Source of the DNA: DASQFI01 sp035633215
GTDB lineage: Bacteria > Acidobacteriota > Vicinamibacteria > Vicinamibacterales > SCN-69-37
Direction of reading: 5' to 3'
NCBI GenBank assembly: GCA_035633215.1
Contig: DASQFI010000048.1
Coordinates: 1-64,000, forward strand
Length of the DNA stretch: 64,000 nt
The notes beneath the pieces were generated by a model, which ran no database searches, had not been told where the DNA came from, and was given only the letters and a program-made list of their open reading frames with translations. Positions within the stretch are counted from its first letter, which is position 1. Every line of letters starts with the position of its first letter. Shown in pieces: positions 25,080-32,793 of this stretch. The position numbers and the translations under genes are program-made.

Positions 25080-27240
25080 CGTAGTAGTGGCCCTGCTCGT
25101 CGGGCTGGGCTCGTTCCGTCCGCATGCGCAGGAACCAACGGTCCCTGCCGATCTGAAGCCGCTCCTCGCCGCGCCGCAGAGCGAGATGCGCATGGTCGTG
25201 CAGCGATACACGCTCGATCGATCGACGCTCTCCGGCAACTACGCCAACGGGTCGGGTCGCGGCGGCGGGCGAGGCGGGCGCGGCGGCGCGCCGCAGCCCG
25301 GGGTGGCGCCGGCTGGGCCGGTGCCGGTGTCGCCGGCGCGCGTCGCGCGGTTGAAGCGCTTCGACATGGACTGGCAGGCGGCGATTGCCAAGCTCGCCAA
25401 GCTCGACGCCGCGAAGTTCACGCCGGCCGCGAAGACCGATCTCGACGGACTCATCACGACAGTCGCGGCGAACTTGAAGCAACTGGACGCCGAGGCGCTC
25501 GCGATGGCGCAGGCCCTCGTGGCGGCGCCATTCGCGCCGAAGCTGGTCCAGCTCGTCGAAGCGCGCATCCGGGTGGACGACATGGATGCCCAGCGCGCGG
25601 CGGGGATCATCACCGACGTTACCAAGGAGATCGCGCGACTGACCGCGGCGCCTCCGCGCATCAGTCGCGAGCAGGCCCTGCTCGGCGCGACCGCCACCGA
25701 ACAGCTGCGCGCGCTGAACACCGAGTGGTTCAACTTCTACAACGGCTACGACCCGCTGTTCACCTGGTGGATGGGCATGCCCCAGCAGAAGGTGGACCAG
25801 GCGCTCATCGACTACGCGGCGCTGCTTCGCGACAAGGTGGCCGCGGAAAACCTGGGTGCGGCCGGCACGCCGGCGTCAGCGAGTCCCGTTGCTCCGGCCG
25901 CGCCAGGGAAATATCCCGACGTCCCGGACCTGAACGAGATCATCGCGCTGCCTCAGGACGAGATGCGCGACGTTGTCGCCCGGTTCAGTGGCGGCGGGGG
26001 CGGGGGCGGGCGAGGCGGGGGCGGCGGCCGCGACGTCTCGTTCTACACGAACTGGCTGGTCGCGTTGAAGTCGCTCGACTTCGACAAGCTGTCACGCAAC
26101 GCGCAGGTCGATTACCTGTTCATTCGCCGGACGGCCGAGACGCAGATCGCGCGCGCGAACCTGAAGCTGGATCCGAATCCGCCGCGCAAGGCGGACTCGA
26201 GCGGCATTCCGGGCCCCGCGCGCGGACGCGACGGGCTCATTCAGGATCTTTCCGAGGCGATGATCCCGTACACGCCCGAGGAGCTCATCGCCCTCGCCGA
26301 AAAGGAATTCGCCTGGTGCGATCAGGAAATGCTGAAAGCGACGCGCGAGCTGGGCTTGGGCACCGACTGGAAGAAAGCGATCGAGAAAGTGAAGGACTCG
26401 GCAGTCCCGCCCGGCGGTCAGCCGCGGATGATCATGGATCTGCTGGTCGAGGCCGTTGACTATCTGCGCGCCAACAACTTGATCACCGTGCCGCAGGTGG
26501 CTGCCGAATCGCTGCACATGGGCATGATGTCGCCGCAGCGCCAGCTCGTGAATCCGTTCTTCACGGGCGGCGGACAGATCAGCGTCTCGTATCCGACGAA
26601 CACGATGGAGTACGACGCGCGCCTCCAGAGCATGCGCGGCAACAACCCGGGCTTCTCGCACGCCACCGCGCATCACGAGATGATTCCCGGCCACAACCTG
26701 GTCGGCTTCATGGGGTCCCGGTTCAACGACTACCGCGCGAACCTGAGCGGTGGCGGGCCGTTCTTCGGCGAGGGCTGGCCGCTCTACTGGGAGCTGACGT
26801 TGTACGACCTCGGCTTCAACAAGACGCCCGAGCAGCGCATCGGCGCGCTCTTCTGGCGCATGCATCGCTGCGCGCGCATCATCTTCTCGCTGAAGTTCCA
26901 CATGGGGCAGTGGTCGCCGCAGGAAGCGATCGATTTCCTCGTCGATCGCGTCGGACACGAGCGCGACAACGCGACGGCCGAGGTTCGACGGTCGTTCGAT
27001 CCGGCGGCCGGCTATGGTCCGCTCTACCAGGCGGCGTACCTGCTGGGCGGTCTGCAGCTGCGCGGCCTGCGCCGCGAGCTGGTGGACACCAGGATCATGA
27101 CCAATGCCCAGTTCCACGACGAGATCATGCGCCAGGGCGGCATGCCGATCGCGGTGCTGCGGCTGGCCGTCAACCATCGCCTCAAGCTCACGCGGGACAT
27201 GAGCGTCGACTGGAAGTTTTACGGGGACCTCTCGAAGTAG
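25066..27240 (+). CDS. DUF885-family exported protein (putative metallopeptidase)
   Basis: 724 residues from a GTG at 25066 supplied by the right end of the palindromic element. From this start the protein has a classical signal peptide, MRTALVVVALLVGLGSF...HAQ. A GTG at 24937 would add 43 residues that include the whole element. The DUF885 hallmark HHEMIPGHNLVGF (a HExxPGH site) and GEGWPLYWE are present, and RVGHERDNATAEVRR near the end. Two Gly-rich linkers (GRGGGRGGRGG; GGGGGGGRGGGGG) flank the helical N-terminal half. Members are thought to be zinc peptidases acting outside the cytoplasm. Confidence 0.88.
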   Translation: MRTALVVVALLVGLGSFRPHAQEPTVPADLKPLLAAPQSEMRMVVQRYTLDRSTLSGNYANGSGRGGGRGGRGGAPQPGVAPAGPVPVSPARVARLKRFDMDWQAAIAKLAKLDAAKFTPAAKTDLDGLITTVAANLKQLDAEALAMAQALVAAPFAPKLVQLVEARIRVDDMDAQRAAGIITDVTKEIARLTAAPPRISREQALLGATATEQLRALNTEWFNFYNGYDPLFTWWMGMPQQKVDQALIDYAALLRDKVAAENLGAAGTPASASPVAPAAPGKYPDVPDLNEIIALPQDEMRDVVARFSGGGGGGGRGGGGGRDVSFYTNWLVALKSLDFDKLSRNAQVDYLFIRRTAETQIARANLKLDPNPPRKADSSGIPGPARGRDGLIQDLSEAMIPYTPEELIALAEKEFAWCDQEMLKATRELGLGTDWKKAIEKVKDSAVPPGGQPRMIMDLLVEAVDYLRANNLITVPQVAAESLHMGMMSPQRQLVNPFFTGGGQISVSYPTNTMEYDARLQSMRGNNPGFSHATAHHEMIPGHNLVGFMGSRFNDYRANLSGGGPFFGEGWPLYWELTLYDLGFNKTPEQRIGALFWRMHRCARIIFSLKFHMGQWSPQEAIDFLVDRVGHERDNATAEVRRSFDPAAGYGPLYQAAYLLGGLQLRGLRRELVDTRIMTNAQFHDEIMRQGGMPIAVLRLAVNHRLKLTRDMSVDWKFYGDLSK

Positions 27241-27391
27241 CGGCCGCAGCGCCGGTCGGGTTCTTCCTGATTCGCGCCGACAGCTTCGAGTCCGCCGCGG
27301 CAACAGCGGCCGCATGTCCGCACATCAAGTACGGCGGCACGATCGTCGTCAGGCCAACTGGATGATCACAGCGGCGCGTTCGACTCCCATC

Positions 27392-28294
27392 TCACGCCGC
27401 CCCCGCTGTTCGCAGGCGCAACGCCGTGCCCCACGGATCGGACGTGATCCGATCGGCATCGTCGGCCGCGATCTGGAAACCGGCGGCGGCGACGCTCCTC
27501 GCCGTGCGGTCGACCGAATCGTCGTCGGGGAGCACGAGTTCCCATTCGAGCAGGCGTGCATCGGCGTTGGTCGCTGGCGGCGCGCCCGCGGCCCAGATGT
27601 TCGTGCCGAGGTGATGGTGGTACCCGCCGGCCGACAGGAAGAGCGCGCCGGGAAAGCTCCACGCCGTTTTGTCGAAGCCAATCGCCGAATGGTAGAACGC
27701 AGCGGCGGCATCGAGTGCCCCGACGTGCAGGTGGACATGACCCATGACGGTGCCCGCCGGCGTTCCGGTCCAGGGCACGCCCGCGGCGTGGCGCACGAGA
27801 TCGTCGAGATCGAGCGGCTCCACGGTCATGTAGAGCTCGGACGTATTGATCTGCCACGTATGGCGGGGTCGATCGGCGTAGACCTCGATGCCGAGGCCGT
27901 CGGGATCGGTCAGGTAGAGCGACTCGCTGACCGCATGGTCGGAACTTCCCGCTCGCACGCCGAGCCTGCCGAGGTGCTGGACGAATCGGCCGAGGGCCGG
28001 CCGATCCGGCAGCAGCAAGGCGAAGTGATAGAGGCCCAACAGTCCGCGCCTCGGCACCGGGCGGGCGCCAGGCTGCTCGACGATCTCGACCAACGGAGCC
28101 TGATTGGCGCCGTGAGCCCCGAGCGCCGCGCCGCCACTCTCTCGCGACAGCACGCGCAATCCGAGCACGCCGGTGTAGTAATCGAGCGAGCGTGACAGGT
28201 CGGCGACCTGCAGGCGGACCCGGCCGAGCCGTGTCTCGGCGGGGAGCCTGAACCCCGGCGGCGCCATCCCGAACGCCGGCACGTTCTCCGTCAT
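27392..28294 (-). CDS. VOC-family dioxygenase (catechol 2,3-dioxygenase/CatE-like)
   Basis: 300 residues with two glyoxalase/VOC repeats: RLGRVRLQVADLSRSLDYYT with YHFALLLPD and LYLTDPDGLGIEVY, then GHVHLHVGALDAAAAFYHSA with HHHLGTNIW and the final LEWELVLPDDD. The two His and the Glu expected for the metal site are in VHLHV, HHLGTN and LEWELV. This resembles the CatE/YfiE subgroup of extradiol dioxygenases. The substrate is not known. It ends 151 nt from the DUF885 gene, convergent to it. Confidence 0.88.
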   Translation of the reverse strand: MTENVPAFGMAPPGFRLPAETRLGRVRLQVADLSRSLDYYTGVLGLRVLSRESGGAALGAHGANQAPLVEIVEQPGARPVPRRGLLGLYHFALLLPDRPALGRFVQHLGRLGVRAGSSDHAVSESLYLTDPDGLGIEVYADRPRHTWQINTSELYMTVEPLDLDDLVRHAAGVPWTGTPAGTVMGHVHLHVGALDAAAAFYHSAIGFDKTAWSFPGALFLSAGGYHHHLGTNIWAAGAPPATNADARLLEWELVLPDDDSVDRTARSVAAAGFQIAADDADRITSDPWGTALRLRTAGAA

Positions 28295-28307
28295 ACGTCC
28301 GGGCGTC

Positions 28308-28511
28308 CTACTCGTCGAGGACGAACGTCACCATCAGGTTGACCTGATACTCGGTGATTCTTCCCTTCTCGCACCAGACTCGCTGTTCCTTGACCCAGGC
28401 GCTGCGGATGTTCCGAAGCGTCTTGCTGGCCCGCTTGAGCCCCTTCTCGATCGCATCCTCGAAGCCCTTCTTGGACGTGGAACTGATTTCGGACACTTTG
28501 GCGACGGGCAT
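28308..28511 (-). CDS. Dodecin-family flavin-binding protein
   Basis: 67 residues, MPVAKVSEISSTSKKGFEDA then IEKGLKRASKTLRNIRSAWV, the helix-flanked three-strand dodecin fold; W39 is the residue that stacks on the flavin in the family. Dodecins form hollow dodecamers that store flavins or CoA. A strong GGAGGG lies 4 nt before the ATG. The gene lies 13 nt upstream of the VOC gene... both on the minus strand, dodecin first, so they may be co-transcribed. Confidence 0.93.
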   Translation of the reverse strand: MPVAKVSEISSTSKKGFEDAIEKGLKRASKTLRNIRSAWVKEQRVWCEKGRITEYQVNLMVTFVLDE

Positions 28512-28834
28512 GGTCCCTCCTGGAGTCATTCTGTCACCGCTGGGCTCGTGTGCTGAAAGAGCAGCAGGCCCAAGGGACCGCCCCAGGAGCAGCGCGAACA
28601 GTCGAGGGGCGTCGAACGACGTGAACGCGCCGCTGTTGGTGAACGCGCGCGGATCCTTCTGGGCCTTTTGCAGGAGCACCGCCCGCGCCGAACCGATCGA
28701 GCGGTCAGCCGGCGCAAGCGTCTCGACGATCGGCGAAACCGCATCCAGGGGGACATGGGCTGCGAGGACCCCACCAATTGCCCGGATCGTGTCTTTCCCG
28801 GCGGCGCTGGGGCCTGGGGCCTGGGACGCCCCAA
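28512..28834. other. Gap between dodecin and LytTR genes
   Basis: 323 nt. The minus-strand frame is open through most of it in phase with dodecin (…LLQKAQKDPRAFTNSGAFTS…) and has some protein-like composition, but no start with a ribosome site and no family I recognise. It may be a remnant of a gene. Confidence 0.4.
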
Positions 28835-29542
28835 TCACTGTGCCCGCGATTTCACCGCGGCGGCAAACGCGGCCCGCCGTCGGCGCGACACCGGAATCTT
28901 CGCGCCCGACGTCAGCACCGCAATCAGGTCGCCCGCTCGCGTCCACGTGAGCTCGCGCACGCCGTCGAGCCGAATCAGCGCTCGCCTGTGCGCCCGAACG
29001 AACCCGCGCGCGCCGACCCGCCCTTCGAGCACTCGCAGCGGCTCGCGCAGCAGGTAGCTCCTCCCGCCGGTCCAGATGCGCGCGTAGTTGTCGGCCGACT
29101 CGATCCAGTCGATCTCACGCACCGGGAGCACCGTCGCGCCGCGCGCCGTCGTCACGACGAGCGCCGGCTCGCGCGCGGGTGAGCCCGCCGTCTTCAACTG
29201 GCGGACCAGACGCTTCATCGTGGCGGCGAACCGCGCCTCGGTGACCGGCTTCAGGAGATAGTCGAGCGCTTGCGCGTCGAACGCGCGGAGCGCGAACTGG
29301 TCGTACGCCGTGAGGAACACGACGATCGGCATACGGTCGGGCGTGCGCCGCCTGATGACCTCGAAACCGTCGATGCCGGGCATTTGGATGTCGAGAAAGA
29401 GGACGTGCGGGTTCAGTGCGTCGAGCGCGGTCAGCACTTCGGCGCCGTCGCGACACTCGTCCGCGACCGTGAAGTCGGGAAAGGCCGCGAGCAACTGGCG
29501 GACGCCTCGGCGTGCCGCCGGCTCGTCGTCGGCGATCAGCAC
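28835..29542 (-). CDS. LytTR-family response regulator
   Basis: 235 residues. Receiver domain: MLIADDEPAARRGVRQLL, phosphoacceptor Asp in PHVLFLDIQMPGIDG, the conserved Thr/Lys in FLTAYDQFA and YLLKPV. The DNA-binding LytTR domain follows with VREIDWIESADNYARIW, YLLREPLRVLEGRV and FVRAHRRALI. The GTG at 29542 lies 7 nt after the kinase stop; a longer open frame would overlap the kinase. It forms a two-component system with the kinase upstream. Confidence 0.92.
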   Translation of the reverse strand: MLIADDEPAARRGVRQLLAAFPDFTVADECRDGAEVLTALDALNPHVLFLDIQMPGIDGFEVIRRRTPDRMPIVVFLTAYDQFALRAFDAQALDYLLKPVTEARFAATMKRLVRQLKTAGSPAREPALVVTTARGATVLPVREIDWIESADNYARIWTGGRSYLLREPLRVLEGRVGARGFVRAHRRALIRLDGVRELTWTRAGDLIAVLTSGAKIPVSRRRRAAFAAAVKSRAQ

Positions 29543-29549
29543 GGTCCAC

Positions 29550-30701
29550 TCAAGTCTCGGCAACGTCGGCCTCCACGGCCATCTCGCGCCACGGCACGCG
29601 CAGGGTGGCGACCGTGCCGCCGCTCTGGGCCCGTGCAAAAGACAGAGATGCGCTCGAGCCATAGAGCGCACGCAGCCGCTCGCGCGTGTTCTCGATGCCG
29701 TGACCCTTGGGTGCCGGGGTTTCTTCGGCGAACCCGGCGCCGTCGTCGGCAACCGTCAGTTCGAGGACGTCGCTGGCGCGCCGCGCGGAGATGCGAAGCT
29801 GTCCCGCCCCCGCGCGTCTGGCAATCCCGTGGCGGATGGCGTTCTCGACGAGATGCTGAAGCGCGAAGCTCGGCACTGCCGCCCCGCGCGCGGCCGGATC
29901 CACGTCGAACGACGGACGGAGTCGATCGGAGAACCGTGCCTGTTCGATCGCCAGATACTGCTCGACGAGATCGAGCTCCTCTTGCAGCGCGACCTCATTG
30001 GCGCGATGGCGGCTGAGCGTGCGCCGGAGCACGTCGCTGAGCTGCTCGACCATCCGCGCGGTGCCGACGCCGTCGCCGTCGCGGGCGCGCACGGCAATCG
30101 TGTTGAGCGTGTTGAACAGGAAGTGCGGATTGAGCTGCGCCTGGAGCGCCGAAAAGCGCGCGCCGGCGAGCTGTTCCGACAGCCGCGCCAGCTGCACCTC
30201 GCGCTCGCGCGCTTCGAGGAAGTACCGGACCGCGTGCGCCATGCCCGCGACGCAGATGTACACGATCACACCAAACGGCAGCGTGGTGAAGATCCAGCTG
30301 ACCAGGTCGAGACCCAGACGCTGCCAGAGCTGGTCGCCCATCTCGGCTCTCATCCGCTGCGCTTCGGCGGAATTCAGCGTGTTGATGAGCAGGAACTGCA
30401 ACACCTTGCCGCCGGTGGCCCACAGCACGCACGTCAGGAGCGCGAAGAGGAGGTGCAGTCCCATCCGGCGCCCAACGTGCGGCCGCACGATCGGCCATCG
30501 GTTGACGACCCAGAAGATCAGCGGCGCGAGAAATCCATAGATCAGCCAGTCGCCGCCGGAGAACAGCAGCTCGTGCAGCGGTGGCCACGGCTCGCCGGCC
30601 AGACGCCGCTCGGCGACGTGGCTGATCGTCGCGAAGACGGCGGGCGCGATCCAGATCACCGAGCCGAGCATCCACGGGCGGAGGCGCGTCCGGGCGGGCA
30701 C
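29550..30701 (-). CDS. LytS/YpdA-type sensor histidine kinase
   Basis: 383 residues: four hydrophobic helices in the first 180 residues (MLGSVIWIAPAVFATISHV, LHLLFALLTCVLWATGG, FTTLPFGVIVYICVAGMAH), then the His_kinase domain with LQAQLNPHFLFNTLNTIA (phosphoacceptor His) and an ATPase domain with LVENAIRHGI and ADDGAGFAEE...GHGIENTRERL. No separate sensor domain is present. Paired with the LytTR regulator immediately downstream. Confidence 0.92.
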   Translation of the reverse strand: MPARTRLRPWMLGSVIWIAPAVFATISHVAERRLAGEPWPPLHELLFSGGDWLIYGFLAPLIFWVVNRWPIVRPHVGRRMGLHLLFALLTCVLWATGGKVLQFLLINTLNSAEAQRMRAEMGDQLWQRLGLDLVSWIFTTLPFGVIVYICVAGMAHAVRYFLEAREREVQLARLSEQLAGARFSALQAQLNPHFLFNTLNTIAVRARDGDGVGTARMVEQLSDVLRRTLSRHRANEVALQEELDLVEQYLAIEQARFSDRLRPSFDVDPAARGAAVPSFALQHLVENAIRHGIARRAGAGQLRISARRASDVLELTVADDGAGFAEETPAPKGHGIENTRERLRALYGSSASLSFARAQSGGTVATLRVPWREMAVEADVAET

Positions 30702-30878
30702 GCGCCGACGCTATCGCGGGCGCGACCGCCGGTGCAATGGCGGATCCGACCGTTCCCGGCTGACGGCGCGCCGCTGGCGGATTTCCCGTTGCGCCCGTCG
30801 GGACCGGGGACCAAAGGCCCGCGCCTTCGCTCGGTCGAGCTTCGGCGGGCAAGCAAGCCCCAAGCCTCAAGCCCCAAG

Positions 30879-30908
30879 TTGACACGCCGGCCCCAGGTGA
30901 GTTCTAGT
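30879..30908 (+). promoter_or_regulatory. Candidate promoter of the phenylalanine operon
   Basis: A perfect TTGACA (30879-30884) with TCTAGT 18 nt downstream (30903-30908). A start site near 30915 would leave the in-frame ATG codons at 30917 and 30932 for the leader peptide. It lies in the gap after the divergent kinase gene. Confidence 0.4.
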
Positions 30909-30910
30909 CA

Positions 30911-31021
30911 ATGGCAATGCGCTCGTCGATCATGCCGTCGCTCGTCAGTGCGACTCGTCGCGCGTGCCGGGGTGTGTTCGTGTTTGGGTTTTGGTTTGAC
31001 AGCCTTCCCCGAGGTGGGTAG
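30911..31021 (+). CDS. Phe/Trp-rich leader peptide of the pheA-type attenuator
   Basis: A 36-codon frame ending with a control stretch VFVFGFWF (four Phe and one Trp within eight codons, 30974-30997) and then DSLPRGG and TAG at 31019-31021. The 5' end is uncertain: ATG at 30911, 30917 or 30932 are all in frame. The stop codon lies inside the 5' arm of the antiterminator (31014-31023), so a ribosome that reaches it masks that arm, while one stalled at the Phe codons leaves it free. This is the layout of classical pheA/trp attenuation. Confidence 0.75.
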   Translation: MAMRSSIMPSLVSATRRACRGVFVFGFWFDSLPRGG

Positions 31022-31075
31022 CGCAGTGAACTGAACCGGACATATCAACCAGATTCAGTCGAGCCCGCTACCCGC
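31014..31075 (+). promoter_or_regulatory. Antiterminator stem
   Basis: GTGGGTAGCG (31014-31023) can pair with CGCTACCCGC (31066-31075): ten pairs with one G-U. The 3' arm uses bases of the terminator stem, so the two structures exclude each other. Confidence 0.65.
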
Positions 31076-31098
31076 AAGGGAGCGGGCTTTTTGTTTTT
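31062..31098 (+). terminator. Rho-independent attenuator terminator
   Basis: AGCCCGCT (31062-31069) pairs with AGCGGGCT (31081-31088), 11-nt loop, followed by TTTTTGTTTTT. It stands between the leader peptide and the first gene of the operon. Confidence 0.85.
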
Positions 31099-31110
31099 CG
31101 AGGTGCTGAC

Positions 31111-31311
31111 GTGACGACCGAAGACGCGCGGGATCGAACGGACCGGGACGCGGAGGCCGACGACCACCGCAGGTTCATCGACCGCATCGACAAAACCATC
31201 ATCGCACTGCTGTGCGAGCGGAGGCGACTCGTGGGAGCAGAGCCTCACCATAGCCTTGGCGGAGGCGGGCAGGACGAAGTCCCCCGGGGAAAAGCTGAAG
31301 GAGACGCATGA
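31111..31311 (+). CDS. Truncated chorismate mutase (AroQ class) domain
   Basis: 66 residues from a GTG. HHRRFIDRIDKTIIALLCERRR is the first long helix of an AroQ chorismate mutase, with the catalytic-type Arg; the second and third helices, which normally complete a 90-residue domain, are replaced by GAEPHHSLGGGGQDEVPRGK. The enzyme is therefore unlikely to be active; the frame may serve only to couple translation to the next gene, which it overlaps by ATGA. No substitute chorismate mutase is in the window. Confidence 0.6.
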   Translation: MTTEDARDRTDRDAEADDHRRFIDRIDKTIIALLCERRRLVGAEPHHSLGGGGQDEVPRGKAEGDA

Positions 31312-31862
31312 CCCCGACCTTTGACGCCTGTGCCTACCAGGGTGTGCCAGGCGCCTTCAGCGAGGACGCCGCGCTCGCGCTCGTCGGCGCGACGGTGTCG
31401 CTCGCGCCATGTCCGACGCTCGCTGACGTCTTTGATGCACTCAGCGCCGGCCGCGTACGCCGCGCGGTCGTGCCGATCGAGAATACGCTCGCGGGCCGGG
31501 TGCCCGGATGCGCCGATCTGATGGCCCGGCATCGTGTTCGTGTCATCGCCGAACGCGATCACCACATTGCGCAGACGCTGGTCGCGCCGCCGGAAGTCCC
31601 GTTGCGCGCGATTCGCCGCGTGCTGTCGCACCCGGTGGCGATCGCGCAATGCCAGCGATTCCTTCGCGCCCATTCGAGGCTCTCGCCCGTGCCGGTCTTC
31701 GACACCGCCGGCGCGGTCGCCCAGATCGTGCACGCAGGCTGGACCGACGCCGGGGCCATTGCGAGCCGTCGCGCCGCCGACGTGTACGGCGCGGTCGTCC
31801 TGCTCGAGGACATTCAGGACCGGCCGGACAACTTCACGCGGTTCCTGTTGATTGAGGTGTAG
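31308..31862 (+). CDS. pheA: Prephenate dehydratase, catalytic domain only
   Basis: 184 residues: AYQGVPGAFSEDAAL at the start, VVPIENTLAGRV in the first lobe, and the catalytic TRF motif in RPDNFTRFLLIEV at the very end. It converts prephenate to phenylpyruvate in phenylalanine synthesis. The usual C-terminal ACT domain, which gives feedback inhibition by Phe, is missing: the protein stops three residues after FLL. Control is therefore probably by the attenuator upstream. The gene overlaps the truncated chorismate mutase by 4 nt. Confidence 0.88.
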   Translation: MTPTFDACAYQGVPGAFSEDAALALVGATVSLAPCPTLADVFDALSAGRVRRAVVPIENTLAGRVPGCADLMARHRVRVIAERDHHIAQTLVAPPEVPLRAIRRVLSHPVAIAQCQRFLRAHSRLSPVPVFDTAGAVAQIVHAGWTDAGAIASRRAADVYGAVVLLEDIQDRPDNFTRFLLIEV

Positions 31863-31915
31863 CGCGGACTGATCCCTAAGTCCGCGCAGGGCGGATTTGA
31901 ACACCAATCCGCCCT
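31862..31915. terminator. Two tandem hairpins after the pheA operon
   Basis: GCGCGGACT/AGTCCGCGC (31862-31887) and AGGGCGGATT/AATCCGCCCT (31888-31915). The same stem type is at 21401-21424. No U-tract; dispersed repeat acting as end-of-transcript structure is likely. Confidence 0.5.
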
Positions 31916-31983
31916 ACGTACGTACCTGCTAGGCTGTACCCAGGGGCACCCCTGCGGCACTCAACGAAATCCAAGGAGGAGTC

Positions 31984-32610
31984 ATGACGCGCACCTCACC
32001 CATCCGGACTTCGCTGCTGCCCCGCCTGATTGGCACTGGCGCCGCGCTTGTCATCGCGATGGCGCCGATCGGCGCCCAGACCGGGGAACGGTACATCGCC
32101 AACGCGGTCAGCCTCGCAACGCCCGGGCCGACCGGGGCGGCCATCGTCGAAATCAACGTGACGCGCTGGTCGCCCGAGGCCGAACGCGACCGCCTGATCA
32201 AGACGCTCGTCGAGAAAGGCCCCGAGCAGATGCTCGAGACGCTGCGAGATCTGCCGAGAGCCGGGTTCATCCGAACGCCGGGCAATCTTGGCTACGACCT
32301 CCGCTTTGCGCGGAAGCAGCCGCTCGAGGAGGGCGGCGAGCAGATCGTGATCGCCACCGACCGGCCCATCGGTCTCTGGGAAGCGGCGAACCGGCCGCGC
32401 ACGATCGACTATCCGTTCACGCTGATCGAGCTGCGCCTGGACAACAAAGGCAACGGCGAGGGCAAGATTTCGCTCGCGACCAAGATCGTCTATGACAAGC
32501 GCCGCAACACGATCGTCCTTGAAAACTACTCGTCGGCACCGGTCATGCTGACGAAGGTAAGACGAGAGTCAGGAGCAGAACCGGTACGTCTGGTACGTCA
32601 GGTTCGCTAG
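31984..32610 (+). CDS. Exported hypothetical protein with repeat-derived C-terminus
   Basis: 208 residues with a signal peptide (LIGTGAALVIAMAPIGAQ). The mature part (ANAVSLATPGPTGAAIVEIN, WSPEAERDRLIKTLVEKGPE, FTLIELRLDNKGNGEGKISL) is a conserved acidobacterial exported family of unknown role that I recognise only by pattern. AAGGAGG lies 6 nt before the ATG. The last ten residues (EPVRLVRQVR) are encoded by the left arm of a 9-nt-unit repeat, so the original stop seems lost. GGCTGTACCCA, also found upstream of 11359, lies 52 nt before the start. Confidence 0.75.
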   Translation: MTRTSPIRTSLLPRLIGTGAALVIAMAPIGAQTGERYIANAVSLATPGPTGAAIVEINVTRWSPEAERDRLIKTLVEKGPEQMLETLRDLPRAGFIRTPGNLGYDLRFARKQPLEEGGEQIVIATDRPIGLWEAANRPRTIDYPFTLIELRLDNKGNGEGKISLATKIVYDKRRNTIVLENYSSAPVMLTKVRRESGAEPVRLVRQVR

Positions 32611-32731
32611 GTACGGCAGGTCCGTGGAACCTGCCGCCAGCCAACTTTTTTCGTTAAGAAGCGAAAACAGGCGTCAGGAGGTTCCTCGGACCCGTCGTAC
32701 CCGTCGTACCCGTCGTACCCGACGTACCGAC
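32583..32731. repeat. Inverted repeat built of 9-nt GGTACGTCA-like units, copy 1
   Basis: The left arm (GGTACGTCTGGTACGTCAGG...) and the right arm (four CGTCGTACC-type units) are complementary and flank about 45 nt containing GTTAAGAAG. A second copy in the other orientation lies at 40950-41091; the cores share TTAAGAAG and AGGTTCCTCGGACC. Confidence 0.8.
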
Positions 32732-32793
32732 ATGCGTTGGATACCTCATGGTATCCTGCCGAAGTCCCCTTCTTCGCGTCCGCTGAGGCATCC

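Noticed and set aside
31932..31942. Shared promoter GGCTGTACCCA upstream of 11359 and 31984
   Set aside because: The 11-nt match is real but the distances to the start codons differ (93 and 52 nt) and no -35/-10 pattern is common, so I do not call it a promoter.
32583..32731. CRISPR array
   Set aside because: Units are 9 nt without unique spacers and the two arms are inverted copies.
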